Assembly: GCA_016703535.1 (NCBI GenBank)
Contig: JADJBV010000001.1
Span: 868,001 to 932,000 of the forward strand
DNA length: 64,000 nucleotides
Direction: 5' to 3'
Source of the DNA: Deltaproteobacteria bacterium
GTDB lineage: Bacteria > Myxococcota > Kuafuiibacteriia > Kuafuiibacteriales > Kuafuiibacteriaceae
The position numbers and the translations under genes were made by a program. Position 1 is the first letter of the stretch, and every line of letters begins with the position of its first letter. Of the stretch, positions 1-8,691 are shown piece by piece. Below the pieces are notes generated by a model. The model did no database searches. It saw only the letters and a list, made by a program, of their open reading frames with translations, and was not told the origin of the DNA.

Positions 1-914
1 AGCTCCCAGCGGGTCAAGCCGCGGTATTGGCCGTCCCGGGCGGCGTAGGCGTGGGCGCCGGCTTCGATGCTGCGCCAGTCATTGCCGGTGGCCAGGGCCA
101 CGGCGTCGATTCCATTCAATAGACCCTTGTTGTGGGTCGCGGCCCGGTAGGGATCGAGGCGCGCAAAACGATCGGCCTCGGCGATCCGGGCCGCCAACTC
201 GGGGCCCCCCAAGGCGCTGACCGGGATCTTCACCTCGGCCCGGGCCAAGCGCCGATCGGCTAGGTTTGACAGGATCCGCAACAACACCGGCACGTCCGCG
301 ATCCGGCCGACGTCGGGGGCGATGGTCTCCACCACGTGGTTGACGAAGTTGGCGCCCATGGCGTCGACCACGTCGACCACCACGTGCAGCACCAACAGGG
401 GTGGGCCCCCCTCCGGATCTTCCAGGCGCCGCAGCGCCAGATCGACCAAACCACCCCCTCGGGCGACCATCCCCGAGGCGGCCCGTTCGGCGAGGCCCTG
501 CACCTGGGGCCAGGCGGCGCCCAAGGCGGCCTGGGCCCGATCCGCGGCGGCCGGGTTGGCGGGGCAAAGCTGCAGCTGGCCGATCATCAAGCCCCGGTCG
601 GCGCTGGCGGTGAAGCCACCTCCGGCCCGGGCCAACTTGGCGGCGTGGGAGAAGGCCGCGACCACCGAGGGCTCTTCGACCGCCATCGGCACCACCACGT
701 CCTGCCCGTTGACCTGCAGGTTGAGGCCGAGGCCCACCGGGATCCCGAGGATCCCGACCACGTTTTCGATCAGCTGATCGGCGAGCTCCAGGGACAAGGC
801 GCCGGGATCGAGGGGGCTCAGGTCGGACAGGGATCGTCCAAGGAGCTGGGCCAAGGTTTGGCGGCGCCGGGCGAGGGGCCAGGTGTAGAAGCCCGGCAGC
901 CGGGAGTCGGCCAT
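1..914 (-). CDS. mvaA: Class II 3-hydroxy-3-methylglutaryl-CoA reductase, 3' end off the window
   Basis: HMG-CoA reductase interconverts HMG-CoA and mevalonate, for isoprenoid synthesis or mevalonate breakdown. The minus strand reads ATG at 914-912 (MADSRLPGFYTW) and stays open for 304 codons to the left edge. The N-terminus fits the class II family, which begins near SRLPGF. Seen in order: ENVVG near residue 50, the catalytic-Glu segment VEEPS near residue 85, DAMGAN, RILSNLADRRLARA, the catalytic-Lys motif THNKG (codons at about 136-122) and GNDWR. By comparison with the roughly 430-residue Pseudomonas mevalonii enzyme about 115 C-terminal residues, including the catalytic His, lie outside. 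It diverges from the cytochrome gene across about 216 bp. Class II is clear; the direction of flux and the NADH/NADPH preference cannot be read from this fragment. Confidence 0.93.
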   Translation of the reverse strand, partial: MADSRLPGFYTWPLARRRQTLAQLLGRSLSDLSPLDPGALSLELADQLIENVVGILGIPVGLGLNLQVNGQDVVVPMAVEEPSVVAAFSHAAKLARAGGGFTASADRGLMIGQLQLCPANPAAADRAQAALGAAWPQVQGLAERAASGMVARGGGLVDLALRRLEDPEGGPPLLVLHVVVDVVDAMGANFVNHVVETIAPDVGRIADVPVLLRILSNLADRRLARAEVKIPVSALGGPELAARIAEADRFARLDPYRAATHNKGLLNGIDAVALATGNDWRSIEAGAHAYAARDGQYRGLTRWE

Positions 915-1130
915 TTGGGTCCCGGTCCTACCGAGGCGGAGAGGTCAGGGTCAAGGCGGGCGAGGCCCCGTCGTGGGGAGAGGCGTCGGTCATCGGTCGG
1001 GACAGGCGGGCTTTGCCCGAAGGGTCGCAGCCGGGGCCCCTTAGGCACGTCCAAGACGGCCGTATGTATCGCCGTTTCGGGTTCGGTCGTGCTTGACCGA
1101 CCCCGGAAGTCGCTCTACCTGGGGGCCGTG

Positions 1131-4100
1131 GTGGCCAAGAGACCGACCCGCTCCGAAGAGGAGTCCTACCGGCTCCTTTTTTTCATCATCTCCCAGCTGA
1201 TCATGCTGTCGATGATCTGGCTGATCTACCAAGAGTTCTTCAGCCGGCGGCCCTGGAAGAACTACCAGCTCGGCTGGTTCCAGGTCGAAAAGGCACGAGC
1301 GGGCCGCAACCTCTCTGCGGAGCAGGAGTGGCTGGCCACGGGCACCTTGACCACCAAGGTCGACGGTGAAGACGTCGAGGTCAACGTCAAGGAGCGATCC
1401 GCCGAGCTGAAGAAGAAGGTCGCCGAACTCGAGGGCGCGATCATCGATACGCCGCGCCGGGTGGAGTTCGAGCAGCTCAAGGCCGACCTCGCTCAAGCGG
1501 AGATCCGGGTGAAGGACGAGGAGATGCGCCTCGCCTTCGCCAAGGCCGACGAGGACGAATATTACTACCGTTATCGTCACGCCAAACATAACGGCTTGGT
1601 CGAGCACCTCGCCGAAGAAGAGCAGGCCTACAACGAAAAGCACGCGCAGGTGTTGGCCGCGAACAAGAAGTACGATCAATCCACCGCGGCCCGGGACGCC
1701 TTGCTCGACAAGGTCGGCACCATCCAGGCCGAGTTGGCCGCCGCCAAGAAGGAGCTGACCGATCTCGAGGTCGGCTTGGCCACCGCTCAGCGGGCCGTCG
1801 ACGCCACCCAAGACGATCGCCAGTGGACCAGCATCGAGCAGTTCTGGAACCAGGAGATCGATCTCGTCGATCGTTGCCATACCTGCCACGTCGGCTTTGA
1901 CCGTTGTGGCTACACCGATCCCAAAGAGATCTTGGCGGACGTCCTCGACAACCCGAAGTTGGGCGACGACGACCTCCGCAAGAAGTACTGCATCACCCGA
2001 ACGGAGTCGGCCGCCTACTTCAAGGCCGCCGAGAAGGTCCGAGACAGCTGGTACGAAGACGAAAAGCTCGACTACGAAGACGTCAAGGACATGCTCCTGA
2101 CCGTCGGCGCCCCCGAGGTCAAGGAGGGCGAAAAGCTCGACCAAAACGAGCGGATCACCGAGCCGGTCTTGGCCACCGCCCACCAGCTGAAGATGGACGA
2201 GGACGAGGCCGAGCAGCTCTACCGCACCCACCCCGCCTGGTGGGGGTTGATGCGCAAACACCCGGCCCAGACCTATGGCTGCACCACCTGTCACTACGGT
2301 CAGGGGCGACAGACCAAGGGCACCGGCCTCAACTACCTGGCGGCGTACCTGTGGGAAGGCGACAAACACCTGGCGCCCTTCGATCACGCCCGGGGTGATC
2401 ACTATTGGATCCAACAGATCCTGGACAACAAGAAGCACCACACCGAGGCCTCGTGCTTCAACTGCCACAAGAACGACTACGAGCTGGAGTTCGCGCCCCA
2501 CCTCACCGAAGGCCGCAAGTTGGTCCAGCACCTGGGCTGCACCGGCTGCCACCCGATGGGCGTGCTCGATCCCGAGCGCAAGTTCGGGCCTCAGCTGAAG
2601 ACCATCGGCGCCAAGGTCGACACCGCCTATCTGGTGGAGTGGATCAAGTACCCGAAGGGCCTGCGTCCCCGGACCAAGATGCCGAACTTCTGGCCGACCG
2701 CGGTCAAGGACGGCAAGATCGACACCACCGCCGATAAGTGCAACCCCTTCGACTTCGAGAAGAACTCGCCGCCGACGCCGGCGGTGTGGACCAACTGCGC
2801 CGAGATGCGGGATCGGGAGGCGGGCTACATCACCGCGTACCTGCTCGATCGCACCCAGCCCCAGGTGTACCCGGAGATGCCGGCCACCGCCTCGGCGGAG
2901 AAGGGCAAGCAGCTCTTCGAGAACATCGGCTGCCGCGGCTGTCACAACCTGGGGGATTGGACCCAGGCCAGCACCATGCCGGGCTCCAAGGATCGGGACT
3001 ACGCGCCCAACCTCACGGGCATCGGCGACAAGATCAAGTCACCGGGCTGGTTCTTCAGCTGGGTCAAGAACCCCAAGGCCTACTGGCACGAAACTCGGAT
3101 GCCGAGCTTGCGGCTGACCGACGAAGAGGCGTGGAACATCGCCGCCTTCCTCACCAGCCAGACCGAACGGAAATATGACCTTTCCCCGATCACCAAGGCC
3201 GCCATGGAAGAGGCCGACGCCCCGGCGAAGGGCAAGAAGTTGATCGGCTACTACGGTTGTTTTGGTTGCCACGAGGTCGAGGGCTACGAAAACGAGGCCC
3301 GAATCGGCGCCGACCTGACCGGCTTCGGCAGCAAGACCGCCGACAAGTTGGACTTCGGTGACGTGCCCGAGCTGGTGAACGATCACCACGCCCAAACCTG
3401 GGGCGCCTGGATCGACCTGAAGCTCCAGCAGCCCCGCATCTATACCTACGAACGGGCCACCACCAAGATGGCCCAGTTCGACGTCACCGAAGACGAGAAG
3501 AAGGCGATCATCCTCTTCCTCAAGAGCCAAAACGAGATGGCGCTCAGGTACCCAGAGCACGTGAAGCGGCACCAGACCGCCGAAGTGAAGGCCATCCAGC
3601 GCGGTGAGTACCTGCTCGATCAATACAACTGCTCGGGCTGCCACCTGATCGACAACCAAGGGATCGATATCGACGGCGACCACCAGTACGACGGCGGCGA
3701 CATCTTCCGACTTTATGCGGGGACCGATGATCAGTACCGGGCGCCGCCGAAGTTGATCCGAGAAGGGGCCAAGGTCTATCCGGATTGGTTGTTCAAGTTC
3801 CTCAAGGCGCCCTACAAGCTGAGGGAGAACTTCGTCCTGCGGATGCCGACCTTCCAGCTATCGGATCAGGATGCCCAAGATCTGGCGGCCTACTTCGCGG
3901 CCAAGGCCGGCAAACCGTACCCCTTCGTGGAGAAGAAGGCCGATGTCCTGTCCGACGCCGACACCGAGGTCGCCAAGAAGTTGTTCGCCGAGGCCCAGTG
4001 CGCCAACTGCCACAGCCTCAGTGGTGTGCCGCCGAGCGATCCCAAAAACGTGGCGCCCAACTTGCGCCTGGCGGCCGAACGCCTCCAGTACGACTGGTTG

Positions 4101-4352
4101 TTCGACTGGCTCAAGGATCCCCAGAGCCAAGCTCCGGGCGTCGGCATGCCCCAGTTCTTTTCGCCGGTGGACGACAAGCCGGGTGAATACGAGACGCCCC
4201 TCACCGACATCGCCGACGGTGACTGGCGCCGGCAGATCGAGCTGTTGCGCGCCTTCGTGATCGGCGTCGGCAAACAAGAGGCGGCGGCGCCCAAGTCTCA
4301 GTCGGCGGACGCCAACGAGGCGCCGGTCAAGAAGAAGAAGCGGAGCACCTAG
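1131..4352 (+). CDS. Membrane-anchored octaheme c-type cytochrome with coiled-coil stalk
   Basis: About 1073 aa and a probable electron carrier at the periplasmic face. I chose GTG at 1131 (MAKRPTRSEEE), preceded by GGGGG at 1121-1125; the open frame upstream looks non-coding. Residues 13-37 form one membrane helix, and residues 60-230 are charged and heptad-like, predicted coiled coil. Eight CxxCH haem sites follow: CHTCH (residue 249), CTTCH, CFNCH, CTGCH, CRGCH, CFGCH, CSGCH and CANCH (957). Several class I-type modules carry downstream candidate Met ligands (KMPNF, RMPSL, RMPTF, GMPQF). The C-terminus is Lys-rich. The next genes are a cupredoxin and polyphosphate kinase, which suggests a copper/haem electron-transfer function. 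No quinol oxidase or reductase gene is adjacent, so the partner is unknown. Confidence 0.9.
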   Translation: MAKRPTRSEEESYRLLFFIISQLIMLSMIWLIYQEFFSRRPWKNYQLGWFQVEKARAGRNLSAEQEWLATGTLTTKVDGEDVEVNVKERSAELKKKVAELEGAIIDTPRRVEFEQLKADLAQAEIRVKDEEMRLAFAKADEDEYYYRYRHAKHNGLVEHLAEEEQAYNEKHAQVLAANKKYDQSTAARDALLDKVGTIQAELAAAKKELTDLEVGLATAQRAVDATQDDRQWTSIEQFWNQEIDLVDRCHTCHVGFDRCGYTDPKEILADVLDNPKLGDDDLRKKYCITRTESAAYFKAAEKVRDSWYEDEKLDYEDVKDMLLTVGAPEVKEGEKLDQNERITEPVLATAHQLKMDEDEAEQLYRTHPAWWGLMRKHPAQTYGCTTCHYGQGRQTKGTGLNYLAAYLWEGDKHLAPFDHARGDHYWIQQILDNKKHHTEASCFNCHKNDYELEFAPHLTEGRKLVQHLGCTGCHPMGVLDPERKFGPQLKTIGAKVDTAYLVEWIKYPKGLRPRTKMPNFWPTAVKDGKIDTTADKCNPFDFEKNSPPTPAVWTNCAEMRDREAGYITAYLLDRTQPQVYPEMPATASAEKGKQLFENIGCRGCHNLGDWTQASTMPGSKDRDYAPNLTGIGDKIKSPGWFFSWVKNPKAYWHETRMPSLRLTDEEAWNIAAFLTSQTERKYDLSPITKAAMEEADAPAKGKKLIGYYGCFGCHEVEGYENEARIGADLTGFGSKTADKLDFGDVPELVNDHHAQTWGAWIDLKLQQPRIYTYERATTKMAQFDVTEDEKKAIILFLKSQNEMALRYPEHVKRHQTAEVKAIQRGEYLLDQYNCSGCHLIDNQGIDIDGDHQYDGGDIFRLYAGTDDQYRAPPKLIREGAKVYPDWLFKFLKAPYKLRENFVLRMPTFQLSDQDAQDLAAYFAAKAGKPYPFVEKKADVLSDADTEVAKKLFAEAQCANCHSLSGVPPSDPKNVAPNLRLAAERLQYDWLFDWLKDPQSQAPGVGMPQFFSPVDDKPGEYETPLTDIADGDWRRQIELLRAFVIGVGKQEAAAPKSQSADANEAPVKKKKRST

Positions 4353-4357
4353 TGCCT

Positions 4358-4410
4358 CCCACCCCTCCACGCCCGCGGGGGAGGGCCGGGCGCCTGCGGC
4401 TTGCGAGAGC
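4358..4410. repeat. Dispersed repeat arm, copy of the right end of the 17-kb element
   Basis: These 53 bp, starting 6 nt after the cytochrome stop, match the reverse complement of 17091-17143 at 45 of 53 positions without gaps. The longest shared block is GGCTTGCGAGAGC at the distal end. This looks like a solo arm or remnant of the palindromic element at 16902-17148. Confidence 0.7.
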
Positions 4411-4434
4411 AAGTGACGCTTGCCTCGGGCGCAA

Positions 4435-4470
4435 CTCGACCCGGGACCAACCCACCTTCACCGGGTCGAG
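4435..4470. repeat. Perfect 10-bp inverted repeat between cytochrome and cupredoxin genes
   Basis: CTCGACCCGG (4435-4444) and CCGGGTCGAG (4461-4470) are exact complements around a 16-nt loop. No T-run follows, so it could be a transcript-stabilising or processing hairpin, an attenuator, or part of the neighbouring repeat remnant. A classical terminator is not supported. Confidence 0.5.
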
Positions 4471-4484
4471 GCGTTAGTTCGCGC

Positions 4485-5177
4485 ATGGGCCCCCTGGCCG
4501 CCGCCCTGTGGGTTGGGGCCGCGGTCGGCGCGGGGCCCAACTTCACCCTGACCGGGACGGTCTCCTGGTCCCACCCGACCCCCTGCGCGCCAGCCCTGAT
4601 CTCCAGGGATGCCCACGTCTGCGGCGCCCTCGGGCCGGTCTATCGCCAGTGTGTCGAGGCCGACGATCGAGGCCGGATCGGGGGCGCGGTGGTCTACCTG
4701 GAGGGGGCCAGCGGCAAAAGGCCCAAGCCGAGCACCACCCTCATCGACCAGCTCAACTGCACCTTTTCGCCCCGGGTCCAGGCCTTCGCCGTCGGCTCCC
4801 GGGTCCAGTTCATCAACTCGGATCCGGTGCTCCACAACGTGCGGGTCCTGGATCCGGCGGGCAACACCCTGGGGAACTACGCGTTGCCGGTGAAGGGCCA
4901 ACGGACCCCGGCCCTGGCTTTTCCCCGGGCCGGCCGCTACGAGGTGGTCTGCGAGGCGGGCCACGGCTGGATGAACGCCCACCTCTTGGTGTTCGACCAC
5001 CCGTACTTCGCCGTCACCCCTCCGGGGGGCGGGTTTCAGCTGCGGGGGGTGCCGAAGGGCAGCTACCGGCTGATCGCCTGGCACCCCGACCTGGGTCGGG
5101 TGGAGCGGCCCGTGGAGGTCCAAGGGGACGCCGCGATCTCGCTCGTTTTGAGCGGGGTGTTAGGATCGGCGCCGTGA
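4485..5177 (+). CDS. Exported plastocyanin-like cupredoxin
   Basis: A 230-aa protein. ATG at 4485 gives MGPLAAALWVGAAVGAGP, a short hydrophobic export signal; the extra upstream codons in the same frame have no SD and poor coding character. The middle (residues about 60-175) is a cupredoxin-like beta sandwich with possible type 1 copper ligands: His in VLHNVR, then Cys, His and Met in VCEAGHGWMNAH. The tail (FQLRGVPKGSYRLIAWHP) resembles the end of carboxypeptidase-regulatory-like domains often joined to such cupredoxins. It sits between the octaheme cytochrome and ppk and overlaps ppk by 4 nt (GTGA), so the two are probably co-transcribed. A role as soluble partner of the cytochrome is inference. 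Confidence 0.8.
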   Translation: MGPLAAALWVGAAVGAGPNFTLTGTVSWSHPTPCAPALISRDAHVCGALGPVYRQCVEADDRGRIGGAVVYLEGASGKRPKPSTTLIDQLNCTFSPRVQAFAVGSRVQFINSDPVLHNVRVLDPAGNTLGNYALPVKGQRTPALAFPRAGRYEVVCEAGHGWMNAHLLVFDHPYFAVTPPGGGFQLRGVPKGSYRLIAWHPDLGRVERPVEVQGDAAISLVLSGVLGSAP

Positions 5178-7342
5178 GCAGCTCGGGGCCGGCCCAACGG
5201 GCCCAATCTTCGCCATCGGTGCGGGCGACCGAGCCCGAACTCTTCGTCAATCGAGAGCTCTCCTTCCTCGAGTTTCACCAGCGGATCGTCGAGGAGGCCG
5301 CCGATCCGGCGGTGCCGCTCCTGGAACGCCTGAAGTTCGTGGCGATCGTCGGCGCCAACCTCGACGAGTTTTTTATGGTCCGGGTGGCGGGCCTGAAGCA
5401 GCAGCAAAAGAGCGGGGTGTTGGAGGCGGGCCCCGACAAGATGTTGCCCAAGGAGGCCTTGCCCGCGGTGTTGGCCCGAGTGGCGCGCCAAGCCCAAGAG
5501 ACCGAGCGGATCTTGCTCGGGGAGGTCTTGCCGGCGCTGCGGGCTCAAGGGATCGGCGTGTACGCGGTCGAGGAGCTCCCGGAGGAGGCTCGCCGCGGGC
5601 TACAGACCAAGTTCGAGCACCAGGTCTTCCCGATGTTGACCCCGCTGGCGGTCGACCCGGGGCACCCGTTCCCTTTCCTCAAGAACCGGACCTTGAACCT
5701 GGCCATCCACTTGGTGCCCGAGCGCAGCCAAGACGAGATCTCGCCGCTGTTGGCGATGGTCCAGGTCCCGCCCTTGTTGCCCCGTTTCGTCGACGTCGAC
5801 ATGCCCGGGGATCTGGCGGTGGTTCCGATCGAACGGGTGATCAAGGCCCACGTCGGCCAACTTTTCCCGGGGATGAAGATCCTCGAGTGTGTGCCGTTCC
5901 GGGTGATCCGGAACTGGGACCTCTCCTTCGACGAAGACGAACAAGAAGATCTCCTCGACACCGTGCAGAAGGAGCTGCGCAAACGTTGGCGCCTCGACGC
6001 GGTTCGTTTGGAGATCTCCGCCGAGGCTTCGACCGAGTTGGTCGAGCAGCTGCACGGCGCCTTGGATCTGACCTTGGCCGATGTCTACCGCCAGGCCGGG
6101 CCTTTGGCCTTGGTGGACTTCGGGAAGTTGCCGGCTCGGGTGGGGCGCAGCGATCTGCGGGACGAGCCCTTTCAGCCGGTCCGCAGCCTGGATCTACGGG
6201 ACGGAGAAGATCTCTTCTTGGCGATCGCCCGGGCGGACCTCCTGCTCCATCACCCCTACGAGTCTTACGAACCGGTGGTCGATCTGCTGGAGCGGGCCGC
6301 CAAAGATCCGGCGGTCCTGGCGATCAAGCAGACCCTCTACCGGGTCAATCGAGAGTCACCGATCCTGCGCTCTTTGATCCAGGCCGCTGAAAACGGCAAG
6401 CAGGTGACGGCGCTGGTCGAGCTCAAGGCCCGCTTCGACGAAGAGATCAACGTCGAGTGGGCGCGCCTCTTGGAGAAGGCCGGGGTCCACGTGGTCTACG
6501 GCATGATCGGCCTGAAGACCCACTGCAAGGTGACGCTGGTGGTCCGGCGGGAGGCGGCCGGCATCCGCCGCTACGTGCACTTGGGCACCGGCAACTACAA
6601 CGAGCAGACCGCGACCATCTACTCGGACCTCTCCTTCTTCACCGCCCGGACCGACGTCTGCGACGACATCTCGGCCCTCTTCAACCTCCTCACGGGTTAT
6701 TCGTCGCCGCCGATCTGGAAGAAGTTGGTGGTGGCGCCCCTCAGCCTGCGGCAGCGGGTGCTGGAGCACATCGACACCGCCAAGGACGCCGCCAAAAAGG
6801 GTGGCAAGGCCAAGATCATCTTCAAGTCCAACGCCCTGATCGATCCCAAGATCATCCGGGCCCTCTGCAAGGCGGCCCAACACGGGGTCGAGGTGATCCT
6901 GTTGATCCGGGGCCCTTGCACCATGCGGGTGGGGATCCCCGGATTGAGTGAGCGGATCGTGGTCCGGACGGTGGTGGACCGCTTCCTGGAGCACTCCCGG
7001 ATCTTCTATTTCAACAAAAACGGGCAGGAGGACGTCTTCATCACCAGCACCGACGTCATGCCCCGGAACTTCGACCGGCGGATCGAGGTGATGTTGCCAA
7101 TCGAGGATGAGCGCCAGCGCCGCCGAATCGTGGACGAGATCCTCGCCCTGGAGCTCCAGGACAACACCAAAGCCGCCGTCTTGAGCCCCGACGGCACCTA
7201 CCGGCGGGTCCACCCGGCCGAGGGCCAAAAGCCGGTCCGGGCCCAGGCGGAGCTCATCCAGCTGGCCAAAAAGAGGGCCCGGGAGGGTTTTGGGGCCGGC
7301 GGGACCGAAAAGCGAAAGAAAGACAAGAAGAAGTCCCGTTGA
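5174..7342 (+). CDS. ppk: Polyphosphate kinase 1
   Basis: Makes inorganic polyphosphate reversibly from ATP. The 722-aa length fits PPK1. The GTG start at 5174 overlaps the cupredoxin stop and has AGGA (5162-5165) upstream; the family N-terminus is recognisable at FVNRELSFLEFHQRI. Family marks include ANLDEFFMVRV, KQTLYR, the autophosphorylated-His segment GLKTHCKV (His450), HLGTGNYNEQTA (His469) and the C-terminal HSRIFYF and DVMPRNFDRR blocks. The extreme C-terminus is a Lys/Arg-rich tail (KRKKDKKKSR). Translational coupling to an electron-transfer protein is unusual; I see no ppx or phoU nearby. Confidence 0.96.
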   Translation: MSSSGPAQRAQSSPSVRATEPELFVNRELSFLEFHQRIVEEAADPAVPLLERLKFVAIVGANLDEFFMVRVAGLKQQQKSGVLEAGPDKMLPKEALPAVLARVARQAQETERILLGEVLPALRAQGIGVYAVEELPEEARRGLQTKFEHQVFPMLTPLAVDPGHPFPFLKNRTLNLAIHLVPERSQDEISPLLAMVQVPPLLPRFVDVDMPGDLAVVPIERVIKAHVGQLFPGMKILECVPFRVIRNWDLSFDEDEQEDLLDTVQKELRKRWRLDAVRLEISAEASTELVEQLHGALDLTLADVYRQAGPLALVDFGKLPARVGRSDLRDEPFQPVRSLDLRDGEDLFLAIARADLLLHHPYESYEPVVDLLERAAKDPAVLAIKQTLYRVNRESPILRSLIQAAENGKQVTALVELKARFDEEINVEWARLLEKAGVHVVYGMIGLKTHCKVTLVVRREAAGIRRYVHLGTGNYNEQTATIYSDLSFFTARTDVCDDISALFNLLTGYSSPPIWKKLVVAPLSLRQRVLEHIDTAKDAAKKGGKAKIIFKSNALIDPKIIRALCKAAQHGVEVILLIRGPCTMRVGIPGLSERIVVRTVVDRFLEHSRIFYFNKNGQEDVFITSTDVMPRNFDRRIEVMLPIEDERQRRRIVDEILALELQDNTKAAVLSPDGTYRRVHPAEGQKPVRAQAELIQLAKKRAREGFGAGGTEKRKKDKKKSR

Positions 7343-7378
7343 CTGGGGGCTCCGGCCATCGCTAGAAGCCCGGTTGGC

Positions 7379-8602
7379 ATGATCGTCGACCTGCAAGTCA
7401 ACCTCGAGACCACAGAGGGCGCCCTGAGCGACCCGGGCAACCTCGCCAAGGGCGCCAAGGCCGCTGGCCTGGACGGCTTGGTGGTCACCCAAGAAGGAAC
7501 ACTCCGACCGGACCTCGCCGCTTACCGCGCCGCCGCGGAGGCCGAAGGTCTGAAGATCTTCTCCGGCATCAAGTTGGCCACCAACCACGGCTGGCTGCTC
7601 TGCGTGTTCCCCGAGAGCGAAACCGAACTTTCGGATGACTTCGCCAAAAAAGAGAACGGCATCTTCGACGCCACCGCGGTGATCGACGCGGTCGAAGATC
7701 GCGGCGGCATCACGGTCGCGCTCCGTCCCTACGATCGGGAGGTGGCCCGCCCGATGGGTGACCACCTCTTCACCCTGCAGGGCCTTTCGGCCTGTGAGGT
7801 GCAAAACGCCAGCTTGCCCGAGGTCGCCAACAGCTTGGCCTTGGACGCGGCCTCCAACATGGAGATGCCCTGCGTGGGCACCAGCGGCGCCTTCGGCGAC
7901 CAAGGTCTGGGCCGCACCGCCACCTTGCTCAAGGCGGCGGTCAACAACGAGACCGAACTCTGCGAGGCCATCCGCAACGGCGAATGTTGGCCGGTGGCGT
8001 TTTTGGATCGGGTGCCCGCGGCTCCAGAGGGTGAGCGGACCGGCGGCGGTGACCGTGGCGATCGGGGCGGAGGTCGAGGCCGCCGCGGGGGTCGTGGTCG
8101 CGGCGGTGATCGGGGCGGTGATCGGGGGGGGCGAGGCCCCCGTCCGGCGGGCGATCGGGCCCCAGCGGCGCCCGGTGGCGGCGATCGGGCCCCCGGCGAA
8201 CGTGGTCCCGGCGGTGGCGATCGGGGACCCGGTGGCGGGGATCGAGGACCCGGTGGCGGGGATCGAGGCCGAGGTGGCCGTGGCCGCCGCGGAGGTCGAG
8301 GCCGAGGTGCCGGCGGCGGCGGCGGCGGTGGTGGTGGCGGCGACCGGGGCAACTTCGGCGGCGGCCGAGGCCGAGGCGGTCCACGTTCGGACGACGTCGG
8401 CAACCGGGTCCAACCGGATCGCCGGGCGAACATCGACGAAAACGCTGGCAACCGGGTCTCTTACGACAACGAGCGTCAGGTGGCCGAGGACATCGGCAAC
8501 CGACTGCGACCGGGCGAAGAGTCGCCCTACCGTCGGCCCGCACCCTTGGCGCCCGTGGTCCATGACCACTCGGACGACGACGACAGCGCCGGCAACCGCT
8601 GA
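7379..8602 (+). CDS. Degenerate PHP-domain protein with RGG-rich disordered tail
   Basis: A 407-aa protein. Residues 1-220 follow the PHP phosphoesterase pattern: MIVDLQVN where PHP enzymes have DLHVH, VVTQEGT for TDHDT, GIKLATNHGW for GVEIS, then EVQNASLPEVAN and VGTSGAF for GSDAH. Most metal-binding His/Asp residues at these places are replaced, so catalysis is doubtful. Residues 220-345 are low-complexity Gly/Arg/Asp with many RGG, GGDRG and GRGRRGG units, three perfect GPGGGDR heptads and a run of Gly. The tail carries four GNR motifs (VGNR, AGNR, IGNR and the final AGNR). RGG boxes usually bind RNA or promote condensation. The fold assignment is from motif order only; the tail is directly visible. 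Confidence 0.65.
   Translation: MIVDLQVNLETTEGALSDPGNLAKGAKAAGLDGLVVTQEGTLRPDLAAYRAAAEAEGLKIFSGIKLATNHGWLLCVFPESETELSDDFAKKENGIFDATAVIDAVEDRGGITVALRPYDREVARPMGDHLFTLQGLSACEVQNASLPEVANSLALDAASNMEMPCVGTSGAFGDQGLGRTATLLKAAVNNETELCEAIRNGECWPVAFLDRVPAAPEGERTGGGDRGDRGGGRGRRGGRGRGGDRGGDRGGRGPRPAGDRAPAAPGGGDRAPGERGPGGGDRGPGGGDRGPGGGDRGRGGRGRRGGRGRGAGGGGGGGGGGDRGNFGGGRGRGGPRSDDVGNRVQPDRRANIDENAGNRVSYDNERQVAEDIGNRLRPGEESPYRRPAPLAPVVHDHSDDDDSAGNR
8204..8266 (+). repeat. 21-bp tandem repeat encoding GPGGGDR x3
   Basis: Three consecutive 21-bp units at 8204-8224, 8225-8245 and 8246-8266. The second and third are identical, which suggests recent slippage expansion inside the RGG tail. Confidence 0.85.
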
Positions 8603-8643
8603 TCCGGTCGGGCCCCGTTGGCCCTCCTGAAAAAAGTGCAGGC

Positions 8644-8674
8644 GATGTGACTTTCCCCTGACCACCTCAGTCTT
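8644..8674 (+). promoter_or_regulatory. Putative ECF-type promoter of the sigma factor gene
   Basis: GATGTGACTTT (8644-8654), 15 nt, then GTCTT (8670-8674), 17 nt before the sigma factor ATG. Exactly the same two boxes with the same spacing occur at 10350-10380. A GTC in the -10 box is typical of ECF promoters, so autoregulation is likely. Inferred from sequence only. Confidence 0.55.
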
Positions 8675-8691
8675 GGTGGGCGTGGCACCCG

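Noticed and set aside
1041..2945. 634-codon minus-strand ORF across the cytochrome gene
   Set aside because: It is antisense to a region with clear haem motifs; the translation is Val/Leu/Gly-rich without any domain, typical of a high-GC shadow frame.
8204..8266. CRISPR-like direct repeats
   Set aside because: Repeats are adjacent without spacers and in frame; they encode the protein tail.
8610..8624. GGGCC/GGCCC mini-hairpin after the RGG gene
   Set aside because: Five base pairs with no T-run is expected often in such GC-rich DNA.
6356..8665. 769-codon minus-strand ORF across ppk and the RGG gene
   Set aside because: Antisense to ppk and to the RGG repeat; low-complexity Ala/Thr stretches come from the repeat.
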